From an uncultured Anaeroplasmataceae bacterium (GTDB taxonomy: Bacteria > Bacillota_I > Bacilli_A > Acholeplasmatales > Anaeroplasmataceae), in contig CAKQDS010000001.1 of NCBI GenBank assembly GCA_934229535.1, positions 70,055 to 134,054 on the forward strand: DNA of 64,000 bases, given 5' to 3'. Both the position numbers and the translations under genes were made by a program. The notes beneath the pieces were generated by a model, which worked only from the letters and a program-made list of their open reading frames with translations, did no database searches and was not told the origin of the DNA. Position 1 is the first letter of the stretch. Every line of letters starts with the position of its first letter. Positions 10,022 through 18,441 of this stretch are shown here, piece after piece.

Positions 10022-10546
10022 ATGATAGATGCAATCGTTTATTATTCTCGACATGGAAGCACAAAAAAATATGCAGAAGCATGTGCTGAATTGCTTAATG
10101 TTAAATGCTTTTCTTTAGATAAAGCTAAAAAAGAGCTTAAAAAAAATAGCTCAATTATTTTCTTCTCTAGTGTTAAAGGAGCTAAGCTTAGAAAATATGG
10201 TAAGGTTGAGGGAAGATATGATATAAAGATGGTTTGTGCTGTTGGCATTCTTCCTAAAACAATTTTAACAATTGAAAATATTAAAAATGAAAATATAATT
10301 TATAAGCCAATTATTTATTTAAGAGGTGAACTTGATTATAATAAGCTTTCTTTTTTTGAAAAACGCTATTTAATTATGTTTAGAAAGAATATAGCTAAAT
10401 ATTTAGAGGTATATTATGATACTGCCATAGATGAAGATGAGGCATTAAGTATTTTAAGTAAGGAAAAAAGTTCATTTTATAATGAAGATGATTTATTAGT
10501 AATTAAAAAGTATTTTGGTAATGAAAATAATGATTATGTAAGCTAG
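10022..10546 (+). CDS. Flavodoxin-domain protein
   Basis: The product has 174 residues. The N-terminus IVYYSRHGSTKKYAE has the form of a flavodoxin phosphate-binding loop, and a second strand (SIIFFSSVKGAKL) fits the flavin-contact region. The C-terminal third is Lys/Glu-rich and unlike classical flavodoxin, closer to the flavodoxin-domain proteins annotated in Clostridia. It ends 13 bases before the EAL gene and is probably co-transcribed with it. Cytosolic redox function is inferred. Confidence 0.65.
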   Translation: MIDAIVYYSRHGSTKKYAEACAELLNVKCFSLDKAKKELKKNSSIIFFSSVKGAKLRKYGKVEGRYDIKMVCAVGILPKTILTIENIKNENIIYKPIIYLRGELDYNKLSFFEKRYLIMFRKNIAKYLEVYYDTAIDEDEALSILSKEKSSFYNEDDLLVIKKYFGNENNDYVS

Positions 10547-10559
10547 GGGGGATGGTGAT

Positions 10560-12473
10560 TTGTATTTTGATATTGTAAAGCTGCAAATAGCTTCAGCTTG
10601 TTTTTTATTTTTGATAGTTTGTGAATATTTCAATTACAAAAAGCTGCCCTTATTATCTACTAAGTGCTTTACAGGAATGCTTATTACTTCAATTGTAAAT
10701 TTGGTATTTGACTTCATTACTGCCTATACAATTTTACATTTAGATACTTTTAATGTTGGATTGAATAGAGCTTTAAATACAATGTATTATATAAGCTTTA
10801 TTGTTATGATTATATTTTTATATATGTACATAAATTTCTTTGGGCGAGAACAAAAAAGAGAGAATCGTTATGTTTTGATTGCTAAACTAATTCCTGGTAT
10901 TGTTGGTTCTATTGTTCTTTGCTTTTGTAACCCAAAATATTATTATGATGGAAATATTGTTTATACATATGGAACAAGTGTTCAAATAACAGGAATAATT
11001 TGCTTTATTTATATTTGTATGACATATTTTGATTTATTTTATCATAAGTCATTATCATCAAAACTTATTAAGGTTTGTATTGGTGTATTTTTGTGGAGCG
11101 TATTAATGCTTATAGAGGTATTATCATCTGGTGTTGTTTTATCGGCACTGGCTAATACCATTTTAATTTTTATTATTTTTAGTACGGTTGAAAACCCTAA
11201 GCTGCTTTTAGATCAGGGTGTAAAATGCTTTAATGATCGTGGATTAAAGCTGATGATAGATGAAATAAAGGCTCATAAGAAGGATTGCTATTTTATTCAT
11301 ATTCACATTGATAATTATGAAAATTTGTCATCTAGATTAGGCTATAAAAATTTAAATAGAGTTTTTTATAATATGCTTCAAAGCTATGTAAAGGCTCACC
11401 CCTATCAAGCATTTAGAAGAACAGCAAATTCTTTTGTTTTGATTGTTTTTGCAAATGATAAAATTGAAAATATTATTAAGAGATTAAATGAGCATATTGG
11501 TAAATTTGATTTTTTGTTGTTGCAATATCATATCGATGTTGTTTCTAGTGAGGCATTCGTTAATTATCAAGGATTAGAAAGTATTCTTGATTATGAAAAC
11601 TATATGTTTTCTTATAAGGATAAAAGAGAATATCGCTTCATTGATGAAGCTATTGAAAAATCAATTATACGTAAATCACAAATAATTGAATTATTAAAGT
11701 ATGCTATAAATTATGATGGCTTTGATGTCTTTTATCAACCAATTTATGATGCAACAAAGGAAAGGTATACCCAAATTGAAGCTCTTGTGCGTTTAAAGGA
11801 TGATAAAAGATTGGGTTATATTTCTCCAGAGGAATTTATTCCTTTGGCTGAAAGAGAAGGCTTGATAGGTCAAATCGGAGATATTGTATTTGCTAATGTT
11901 TGTAGCTTTATTAATGAATCAAAGAAGCAGCTTGCTTCAATTGATACTGTAAGTATAAATATTTCTGCTGTTCAATGTACTAACTTAAATTTATTTACAG
12001 GAATGCTAAAGCAAATTAATTTGAATAATATTGATCCTCATAAAATTGAATTTGAAATTTCTGAGGAGGATTTGCTTGCTGGTGGTGAAAAAATTAATGA
12101 GGTAATTGATGAATTAAAAACAATTGGTTGTAATATTTCTATTGATGATTTTGGTTTGATTTATGGTAATATTTTAAATTTGACTAATGAAAAAATCAAA
12201 ACTATTAAGATAGATAAATCACTAATTTGGCCTTGCTTTAGTAGTGATAAGGGTTTAAATGATAAGCATAAGGTTTTATTACAGGAAACAATAGCTATGA
12301 TTAAATCCTTAGGCTATGATATTATAGCTGAGGGTGTTGAAACAAGTAATCAATTTGAAATGCTTAAAGAATTTGGGGTTTCAAGACATCAAGGATATTA
12401 TTTTTCAAGACCGATGAAGGCTTGTGATTTAATTGAATTTTTAAATAAGCAAAAGTTATCTATAATTAGATAG
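10560..12473 (+). CDS. Membrane EAL-domain protein with degenerate GGDEF
   Basis: The product has 637 residues. About seven hydrophobic segments fill residues 1-215. A degenerate GGDEF domain follows (about 220-340), where the signature reads RTANSF, so cyclase activity is unlikely. The EAL domain (about 385-630) keeps IEALVRL, SINISA, IDDFG, IKIDKS, IIAEGVET and QGYYFSRP, so c-di-GMP phosphodiesterase activity is plausible. The usual ELTE site reads EISE. The start is TTG at 10560, four bases after a GGGGGGATGG ribosome binding site; no in-frame ATG with a site lies nearby. A sensor linked to c-di-GMP turnover is inferred. Confidence 0.8.
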   Translation: MYFDIVKLQIASACFLFLIVCEYFNYKKLPLLSTKCFTGMLITSIVNLVFDFITAYTILHLDTFNVGLNRALNTMYYISFIVMIIFLYMYINFFGREQKRENRYVLIAKLIPGIVGSIVLCFCNPKYYYDGNIVYTYGTSVQITGIICFIYICMTYFDLFYHKSLSSKLIKVCIGVFLWSVLMLIEVLSSGVVLSALANTILIFIIFSTVENPKLLLDQGVKCFNDRGLKLMIDEIKAHKKDCYFIHIHIDNYENLSSRLGYKNLNRVFYNMLQSYVKAHPYQAFRRTANSFVLIVFANDKIENIIKRLNEHIGKFDFLLLQYHIDVVSSEAFVNYQGLESILDYENYMFSYKDKREYRFIDEAIEKSIIRKSQIIELLKYAINYDGFDVFYQPIYDATKERYTQIEALVRLKDDKRLGYISPEEFIPLAEREGLIGQIGDIVFANVCSFINESKKQLASIDTVSINISAVQCTNLNLFTGMLKQINLNNIDPHKIEFEISEEDLLAGGEKINEVIDELKTIGCNISIDDFGLIYGNILNLTNEKIKTIKIDKSLIWPCFSSDKGLNDKHKVLLQETIAMIKSLGYDIIAEGVETSNQFEMLKEFGVSRHQGYYFSRPMKACDLIEFLNKQKLSIIR

Positions 12474-12483
12474 CTTTTTTTTC

Positions 12484-12569
12484 TTGACATAATAATAAAA
12501 ATAAGGTATTATATAGATAAGTTAGTTAATACTAACTAATTTTAAGGATAATAGTTAGTTAAATCTAAC
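12484..12569 (+). promoter_or_regulatory. Promoter with two DtxR/IdeR-like operator palindromes
   Basis: TTGACA (12484-12489) and TATTAT (12507-12512) are separated by 17 bases. Just downstream is an 18-bp inverted repeat with arms TTAGTTA (12522-12528) and TAACTAA (12533-12539). A second, weaker one has GTTAG (12554-12558) and CTAAC (12565-12569). The arms resemble the TTAGGTTA/TAACCTAA boxes of iron-dependent DtxR/IdeR regulators, and a DtxR-family gene lies at 30861-31247. Placement in the early transcribed region suits repression. The regulator identity is inferred. Confidence 0.65.
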
Positions 12570-12579
12570 CGGTGGTTGA

Positions 12580-13134
12580 ATGAGCGAAAAATTACAAAAT
12601 GCTTTAGCCTTACATTGTTCTCCAGCTTTATTTGGAATTAAGGCATCTAATTTAATAAATTGTAGGAAGGATGAATTCCCTAATATTCGTATTGAAATTA
12701 AGCTTTTAAATAAGGAATTTAATCCTAAAATTTTCTTTAAAATCATTAAAGAGGATGAAAATAATGTATATGTTTTAGTATTTCATAAAAAATATTTAAT
12801 GAGAACAATATTTTCAAATGAAAATTATAATTATTTACTGGAACATAGCTATCCTAAAGGTAAAAATCTAAATTTATATTTGGATTATTTAGGTAAAAGA
12901 TTAAAAAATAAGGATTTTCCTCATGAGATTGGTGTTTTTCTAGGATATGATTTAAGTGATACAATCGCCTTTGAAAATAAAAATGGTAAATGTTTATATA
13001 CAGGATATTGGCAGGTTTATTCAAATTTAGAAGAAAAATTAAAAATATTTAATAGCTTTACTACTTGTAAAGATAAAGTGGTTAGTTTAATTAATAATGG
13101 TTATCGCTTAGAAAATTTAATTAAAGGATGGTAA
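12580..13134 (+). CDS. DUF3793 family protein
   Basis: The product has 184 residues and resembles DUF3793, a family of unknown biochemistry usually encoded beside a flavodoxin. Typical features are an early conserved CSPALFGIKASNLIN, a central FHKKYL, and HEIGVFLGYDLSD followed by YTGYWQVY. There are no membrane segments. It begins a two-gene operon with the flavodoxin four bases downstream, behind a tightly controlled promoter. By context it may act in low-iron flavodoxin metabolism. Confidence 0.75.
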   Translation: MSEKLQNALALHCSPALFGIKASNLINCRKDEFPNIRIEIKLLNKEFNPKIFFKIIKEDENNVYVLVFHKKYLMRTIFSNENYNYLLEHSYPKGKNLNLYLDYLGKRLKNKDFPHEIGVFLGYDLSDTIAFENKNGKCLYTGYWQVYSNLEEKLKIFNSFTTCKDKVVSLINNGYRLENLIKGW

Positions 13135-13138
13135 GAAA

Positions 13139-13546
13139 ATGAAGAGTGTAATTGTTTATTGGTCACAAACAGGTAATACTAAAAGTATTGCTTTAAAAAT
13201 TGCAGAGGATACAAATGCAGATATATTTGAGGTAAATTCTGCTGATGTAGATAAGGTGCTTGAATATGATAATATCATTTTGGGATGTCCAGCAATGGGA
13301 GCAGAGGAGATTGAAGATAGTGAGTTTAGACCTTTTTATGAACTATTGATGAGTAAAATTAAGGATCAAAGAGTATTTTTGTTTGGTAGCTATGGTTGGG
13401 GTGATGGCGAGTGGATGCGAAGCTTTGAAGCTGAAACTAAAGGCTATAATGCTAATTTAATTGGTTCTGGTTTAATTGTAAATGGTGATGCTAGTGAAAT
13501 TGAAGAGGATAAATATTTGGATTTTATTCAAAGCATTAATAGTTAG
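13139..13546 (+). CDS. Flavodoxin
   Basis: The product has 135 residues, the short-chain flavodoxin length. The phosphate-binding loop is WSQTGNTKSIA near the N-terminus, and the flavin-contacting loops LGCPAMGAEEIE and GSYGWGDGEWM are both present. Flavodoxins carry electrons on FMN and often replace ferredoxin when iron is scarce, which fits the DtxR-like operators upstream. The gene sits four bases after the DUF3793 gene. Cytosolic. The low-iron role is inferred. Confidence 0.9.
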   Translation: MKSVIVYWSQTGNTKSIALKIAEDTNADIFEVNSADVDKVLEYDNIILGCPAMGAEEIEDSEFRPFYELLMSKIKDQRVFLFGSYGWGDGEWMRSFEAETKGYNANLIGSGLIVNGDASEIEEDKYLDFIQSINS

Positions 13547-13570
13547 AAAATGTTTTCATAATTTTTATTG

Positions 13571-13599
13571 TTTACAATTTTAAAAAAGTATAATATAAT
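13571..13599 (+). promoter_or_regulatory. Promoter of the T-box amino-acid transporter operon
   Basis: TTTACA (13571-13576) and TATAAT (13594-13599) are 17 bases apart and place the transcript start just before T-box stem I. Confidence 0.7.
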
Positions 13600-13604
13600 A
13601 CACA

Positions 13605-13875
13605 CCATAAAAGCAATGAAAAGAAATAGTAGTTATAAAACACTATTTAGCGAGCTATTGTTTGGTGAAAGTATAGCATAGTAATTTGTAATGAACGCCT
13701 CTTGGAGCTGCAGCCTGAAAATGTAAGTAGGGTTTGCCGGGTTCGCCCGTAATCGCGTCTGGGTTTAATAGAACCCATAGAGTTTTATTATTCGTGAGGA
13801 TAATAATTAACTAAGGTGGCACCGCGTAAATTGATTATACGCCCTTAGACTTTATGTTTAAGGGCTTTTATTTTG
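13605..13875 (+). ncRNA. T-box leader controlling an amino-acid ABC transporter
   Basis: The T-box signature GGTGGCACCGCG lies at about 13816-13827, within the antiterminator side. Stem I shows AGTAG at about 13630 and CTTGGAGCTGC at about 13702. GCCGGGTTCGCCCG forms a further stem. A terminator GCCCTTA/TAAGGGC followed by T-rich sequence spans about 13841-13873. Known T-boxes bind an uncharged tRNA and then allow readthrough. Pairing GTTATAAA with TTTGTAAT places the specifier loop at GAACGCC. The triplet directly after GAA is CGC (Arg). GCC (Ala) and AAC (Asn) remain possible in other alignments. Confidence 0.93.
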
Positions 13876-13906
13876 CCCTTAAGAAAAACTATTGGAGGAC
13901 AAAAAT

Positions 13907-14710
13907 ATGAAAAAAATTTTAGGATGCTTAAGCATTATGGGAGCAGCTTTAGCACTTGCAAGCTGTTCAAACAAGGCTCACACTGTTGAGGATATTAAAA
14001 AAAGTGGTAAGCTTGTTATTTCTACCGAGGCAACTTTTGCTCCATTTGAAAGCAAGGTTGGCGATGATTTTGTAGGTATTGATATTGATTTAGCTAATGA
14101 ATATGCTAAATATTTAGGTGTTGAGCTTGTTATTAAGGATCAAGATTTTGACGCAGCATTAATTTCAGCATCAACTGGTAAGGTTGATTTGGCTATTGCG
14201 GGAATAACTAAAAATTCTAAAAGAGAGGAAACACTTGGATTTAGTGATTCTTATTATAAAGCAAGTCAGGTTGTTATTGTTAAGAATGATAGTATTTATG
14301 CAAGCATAACTGATACAGATACTCTACTTAGTGAATTAACTAATACTAAGGCTAAGATTGGCTTTCAAAGAGGAACAACTGGTGAATATTATGTAAGTGG
14401 TGATGCTGATTGGGGCTTTGATGGTATAGAAAGTACAACACCTGTTTCTTATGATAATGGGGCAATGGCTTGTAAGGCTTTAAGTAATGGTCAAATCGAT
14501 GCTGTAATAATTGATAAGGCTCCAGCTGATATGTTTGTTAAAAATAATCCTGATTTAAAGGTTTTAGATCCTATTTTAACAGAAGAAGAATATGCTATAG
14601 CTTGTGCAAAGGGCAATGATGATTTAATTAAATCCTTAAATGAGTTTATTAAAACAATTAAGGAAAATGGTGTTTTTGACCAAATTATTAGTAAGTATTA
14701 TGAAGAATAA
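13907..14710 (+). CDS. Amino-acid ABC transporter substrate-binding lipoprotein
   Basis: The product has 267 residues. The signal peptide ends in a lipobox LASC at about Cys21. The mature part is a family-3 solute-binding protein, with GKLVISTEATFAPFES, FVGIDIDLANEYAKYLG, DLAIAGITK and the hinge-region KIGFQRGTTGEYY. Such proteins capture polar amino acids outside the membrane. ATG at 13907 was chosen over an upstream in-frame TTG because TTGGAGG is the ribosome binding site. The operon is controlled by the T-box, so uptake should rise when the cognate tRNA is uncharged. Confidence 0.93.
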   Translation: MKKILGCLSIMGAALALASCSNKAHTVEDIKKSGKLVISTEATFAPFESKVGDDFVGIDIDLANEYAKYLGVELVIKDQDFDAALISASTGKVDLAIAGITKNSKREETLGFSDSYYKASQVVIVKNDSIYASITDTDTLLSELTNTKAKIGFQRGTTGEYYVSGDADWGFDGIESTTPVSYDNGAMACKALSNGQIDAVIIDKAPADMFVKNNPDLKVLDPILTEEEYAIACAKGNDDLIKSLNEFIKTIKENGVFDQIISKYYEE

Positions 14711-15464
14711 GGAGAAAATTGTTAAATATACGATGCTGTTAATAGCATTGGTTGTTATTTTAATTTTGAGTATTATTTTTAAGGATAGTCTTTATAATGC
14801 TATTGAAAAAAATTTTGGGGCAAAAAATGCTCTTAAATCATTGTTTAAGGGTCTTCTTAATACTTTTATTATTACAATTTTTGCATTTACAATTGGACTT
14901 GTTTTAGGATTTATTGTCTGTCTGGTTTTAGAAAATAATAGTAAAAAGACAATAATGCTAATTATAAAAAATGTTGTTAAGCTTTATGTAGATGTTTTTA
15001 GAGGAACACCTATGATGGTTCAGCTTTTGATTATTTATTTTATTGTTTTTGCTTCCTATAAGGGAAGTGCAACATTTATTGCTATAATTTCCTTTGGTTT
15101 AAATTCTGGTGCTTATGTATCAGAAATATTAAGAGGAGGTATAAATGCTATTCCTGTTGGTCAAATGGAGGCTGGAAGAAGCTTAGGGCTTTCTTATAGT
15201 AAGGTTATGGGAAATATTATTTTTCCTCAAGCAATGAAAAATAGCTTGCCAAGCCTTGGAAATGAATTTATTACACTTATTAAGGAAACATCAGTAGCGG
15301 GATTTGTGGGTGCGTTTGACTTAACGCTTGCTTTTAGAAAAATAGCAAATGCGACATACGATTATACAACGGTTTATTTAATAATGGGTCTAACATATTT
15401 TATTATTGTTTTAGGTATTACCAAGCTATTTAAAATAATTGAAGGGAGAATGATTAAATGCTAG
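14700..15464 (+). CDS. Amino-acid ABC transporter permease
   Basis: The product has 254 residues. ATG at 14700 overlaps the end of the binding-protein gene, and AAGG-type pairing lies just upstream. Five or six membrane segments are visible. The His/Glu/Gln/Arg-type permease signature appears as DVFRGTPMMVQLL, and the EAA loop as EAGRSLGLSYSKVMGNIIFPQA. It forms the membrane channel with the ATPase encoded next. An extended N-terminus with a 20-residue periplasmic segment (about 30-50) is slightly unusual. Confidence 0.93.
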   Translation: MKNKEKIVKYTMLLIALVVILILSIIFKDSLYNAIEKNFGAKNALKSLFKGLLNTFIITIFAFTIGLVLGFIVCLVLENNSKKTIMLIIKNVVKLYVDVFRGTPMMVQLLIIYFIVFASYKGSATFIAIISFGLNSGAYVSEILRGGINAIPVGQMEAGRSLGLSYSKVMGNIIFPQAMKNSLPSLGNEFITLIKETSVAGFVGAFDLTLAFRKIANATYDYTTVYLIMGLTYFIIVLGITKLFKIIEGRMIKC

Positions 15465-16174
15465 AGCTTAAAAATGTTTATGTTTCGTATAATGACAAAA
15501 GCATTTTAGAGAATATTAATCTTACAATTAATGATGGTGATGTAGTTGCAATTATTGGCCCTAGTGGAGCTGGAAAATCTACATTAATAAGAACTATGAA
15601 TTTATTAGTAGAGCCTACTAAAGGCTCAGTCTTATTTAATGGGGTAATGCTAACAAAGGATAACATTAATAAAATGCGTGAAAATATTGGAATGGTTTTT
15701 CAGCAATTTGAATTATTTCCCCATTTAAGTGTTTTAGATAATATGGTATTAGCTCCTGTTAAGCTTAATAAAATGAAGAAGGCTGATGCTATAATTAAGG
15801 CCAAAGAGCTACTTAATAAGGTTAATTTGGCTAATAAGATAGATGCCTTCCCTAATTCATTATCAGGCGGTGAAAAACAAAGAGTGGCAATCGTTAGAAG
15901 TCTAATGCTTGATCCTAAAATGATGCTTTTTGATGAACCAACTAGTGCACTTGATCCTGAAATGGTTAAAGAGGTTTTAAATGTAATTAAACAATTAGCT
16001 AAAAATAAAATGACAATTTGTATTGTAACTCATGAGATGAAATTTGCTTATGAGGTTAGTAATAGAGTTTTATTTGTTGATCAAAAGAAAATAATTGCTG
16101 ATGATAAACCAGAAATTATTTTTAATAATCCTAATGAGGAAAGAGTTAAGGAATTCTTTTCTAAATTACTTTAA
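15458..16174 (+). CDS. Amino-acid ABC transporter ATP-binding protein
   Basis: The product has 238 residues, typical of GlnQ/ArtP-type ATPases. Walker A is GPSGAGKST, the Q-loop is FQQFELFPHLSV, the signature is LSGGEKQRVAIVRSL, Walker B is MMLFDEPTSALDPEM and the switch is VTHEM. It overlaps the permease gene by seven bases, which suggests translational coupling. It drives import by the preceding two proteins. A terminator follows immediately. Confidence 0.95.
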   Translation: MLELKNVYVSYNDKSILENINLTINDGDVVAIIGPSGAGKSTLIRTMNLLVEPTKGSVLFNGVMLTKDNINKMRENIGMVFQQFELFPHLSVLDNMVLAPVKLNKMKKADAIIKAKELLNKVNLANKIDAFPNSLSGGEKQRVAIVRSLMLDPKMMLFDEPTSALDPEMVKEVLNVIKQLAKNKMTICIVTHEMKFAYEVSNRVLFVDQKKIIADDKPEIIFNNPNEERVKEFFSKLL

Positions 16175-16199
16175 TGAGTGAATATCACTCATTTTTTTA
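16174..16199 (+). terminator. Terminator of the amino-acid transporter operon
   Basis: The stem ATGAGTG/CACTCAT with a 5-base loop is followed by a run of seven T. It begins on the last base of the ATPase stop codon. Confidence 0.85.
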
Positions 16200-16259
16200 T
16201 ATATTTTAAGAAAAATATTATTTTTAATTGTTTTTTTCATATGCTTTATTGGTGAGAAA

Positions 16260-16973
16260 ATGGAATGTATAATTGAAGGCTTAAGGATTAATTATAATGT
16301 TTATGGAAAAGGACCTAGCGTTATTTTTCTTCATGGCTGGGGAATGAACGGCTTAACATTTTTAGAAATTGCCAATAATTTAAGTGAAAAATATCAGGTT
16401 TATACAATTGATTTGCCAGGATTTGGAAAAAGTGATTTATTAAAGGCACTAGATATAGCTGAGGTTTGTAGTATTGTTCATGAATTTGTAGAACAAAATA
16501 AAATTATAAAGCCAACCTTAATTTGCCATTCCTATGGTGGAAGAATTGGAATGATGTATGCCGCAAGATATGAGATTAAAGGACTGGTGCTAATTAGTAG
16601 TCCTGGTTTTAAAAAAAAGTTATCATTGGTTAAAAAAATGAATATATGTATATATAAGCTATGTAAAAAGGTTAATATTAATTTACCACTTGGTAGTAAT
16701 GATTATAAAAATGCTAATGAATTATTAAAAAAAATGCTAGTAAAAACTGTTAATTATGACTTGAAGCTAGAAATGTCTAAAATTAATGCTCCAACTATAA
16801 TATTAGCAGGCGAAAATGATAAGGTTGTTTTACTTAGTGAAGAGGAAAGAATTAATAAATGTATAAAAAATAGTAAGCTGATTGTTATAAAGGGTGCATC
16901 GCATTTTCCTTATTTAGAAAGAAAAAGAGAGGTTTCTTTAATTATTATGGCTTTTTTGGAGGGAATAATGTGA
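16260..16973 (+). CDS. Alpha/beta hydrolase
   Basis: The product has 237 residues. It has the alpha/beta hydrolase oxyanion motif LHGWGMNG, the strand-turn DLPGFGKS, the nucleophile elbow CHSYGGR (Ser about residue 91), a late acid (GENDKVV) and a catalytic His in GASHFPY. No signal peptide. The substrate is unknown. It begins an operon whose next gene, MurF-like, starts on its stop codon, so the partner context is peptidoglycan precursor synthesis. A wall-related role is only inferred. Confidence 0.85.
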   Translation: MECIIEGLRINYNVYGKGPSVIFLHGWGMNGLTFLEIANNLSEKYQVYTIDLPGFGKSDLLKALDIAEVCSIVHEFVEQNKIIKPTLICHSYGGRIGMMYAARYEIKGLVLISSPGFKKKLSLVKKMNICIYKLCKKVNINLPLGSNDYKNANELLKKMLVKTVNYDLKLEMSKINAPTIILAGENDKVVLLSEEERINKCIKNSKLIVIKGASHFPYLERKREVSLIIMAFLEGIM

Positions 16974-18409
16974 GTGCAAAGCTTTTAGTGTTATTTTTGT
17001 GTTTAGGTAAAGCTTATGATATACTTAACATTTATCAACAAGCTCATTATCATATTAAAGGATATTTAAAGCATTATTTTTTTAATGCTTTTTATACGAT
17101 AATTATGCCAATAGTTCTTATTTTAGTAGCCCATTTTTATAATGCTGTTGGCTATTTCTTTTTACCAATTGTTATTATTTATAGTTATTTTTTATTTTTA
17201 AAGCCAAAGGTTAAATTAAAGTTTAGTAAGAGAATTAAATTATTAATACCAGCTAATTTAATCATTTGTTTAATTCTTTTTATTAGATTTTATTATCTGT
17301 TTATTTTCTATGAATATTTATTTGTAGGCTTCTTATATCTTAATATTTTTATTTTTAGTTTGATCAATAAAAAATATTTGCGACTGGCAAAAAAGAAGGC
17401 TTCAAAATGTGATAAGCTTGTCATTGGTATCACTGGTAGTGCCGGAAAAACTTCAACTAAATGGTTACTATATAATATATTAAAGGAATTTTACGATGTT
17501 AGTACACCAGATAATTCAATTAATACTCCCTTAGGAATTGCAAGCTTTATTAATAATGGTGGCTTAAATGCTGATATAATAGTTTTAGAATACGGAATAT
17601 CTAAAAAAAGAGATATGGATAAATTATTAGCAATTATTAAGCCTGATATAGGAATATTAACAGGTGTTTTACCGATGCATATGGATGGCTTTAAAAATGA
17701 AGAAGAGGTATTTAAAGAAAAGATTAAATTACTTAATGCTTCAAAAATTACTATTGCAAATTATGATTATGAAATAATTAGAAATAATTTTTCTGCTGAT
17801 TTTAGTTATGGTACTGATTATGGTAATTATAGCTTTGAGATTTTAAATGACAATCCGATAACCATTAAAACTTTTAATTGTCTTTTTAAATCAAATTTAG
17901 TTGGTTATGTGCAAGCGTATAATATTATGGCTGTGCTATGTGTTGCAAAATATTTAAAGCTAGATTTAAATATTGTTAATAATATTTTGGGTGGTATAAC
18001 AAATTATAATCATCGTCTTAAAATAGACGGTGATAAGCATATTATTATTGATGATTCTTACAATTCAAATATTGTGGGATTTAAGAATGCTTTAAAGACA
18101 CTTAAGGAGCAAAAGGGTGCAAAAATTCTATTAACTCCTGGAATTGTTGAACTTGGTAAATATAAGAAAAGAATTTATGAAGAATTATGCAGTAGTATTG
18201 TTTATAATGCAGATTATTGTATTTTAGTTGGTAAGCATTTAAATAGATTTTATTATTTGTTGAAGAAATTTGCGATTAGAGTATATTTAGTTTCATCATT
18301 TAAAGAGGGATTTAGACTAGCGAAATCTATAGCTAGTTCTTATGAATATAGTGCAATTTTGATTGAAAATGATTTGCCAGATTTATATAAAATTGGTTTT
18401 AAAATTTAA
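16970..18409 (+). CDS. MurF-like UDP-MurNAc-peptide ligase with N-terminal membrane domain
   Basis: The product has 479 residues. Residues 1-125 hold about four hydrophobic segments. The Mur ligase core begins near 145 with the ATP loop GITGSAGKTSTK, then TPDNSINTPLGIA and HMDGFKNEEEVFKEKIKLL (carbamylated-Lys region), and ends with a C-terminal domain holding DDSYNSN and TPGIVELG. MurF adds D-Ala-D-Ala to the UDP-MurNAc tripeptide in the cytosol. The next gene is Ddl, which supports this. It starts with GTG, overlapping the hydrolase stop by four bases. The membrane domain is absent from textbook MurF but occurs in some Firmicutes relatives. Confidence 0.85.
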   Translation: MSAKLLVLFLCLGKAYDILNIYQQAHYHIKGYLKHYFFNAFYTIIMPIVLILVAHFYNAVGYFFLPIVIIYSYFLFLKPKVKLKFSKRIKLLIPANLIICLILFIRFYYLFIFYEYLFVGFLYLNIFIFSLINKKYLRLAKKKASKCDKLVIGITGSAGKTSTKWLLYNILKEFYDVSTPDNSINTPLGIASFINNGGLNADIIVLEYGISKKRDMDKLLAIIKPDIGILTGVLPMHMDGFKNEEEVFKEKIKLLNASKITIANYDYEIIRNNFSADFSYGTDYGNYSFEILNDNPITIKTFNCLFKSNLVGYVQAYNIMAVLCVAKYLKLDLNIVNNILGGITNYNHRLKIDGDKHIIIDDSYNSNIVGFKNALKTLKEQKGAKILLTPGIVELGKYKKRIYEELCSSIVYNADYCILVGKHLNRFYYLLKKFAIRVYLVSSFKEGFRLAKSIASSYEYSAILIENDLPDLYKIGFKI

Positions 18410-18441
18410 ATGAATCTAATATACTTAAATGGTGATTACAG

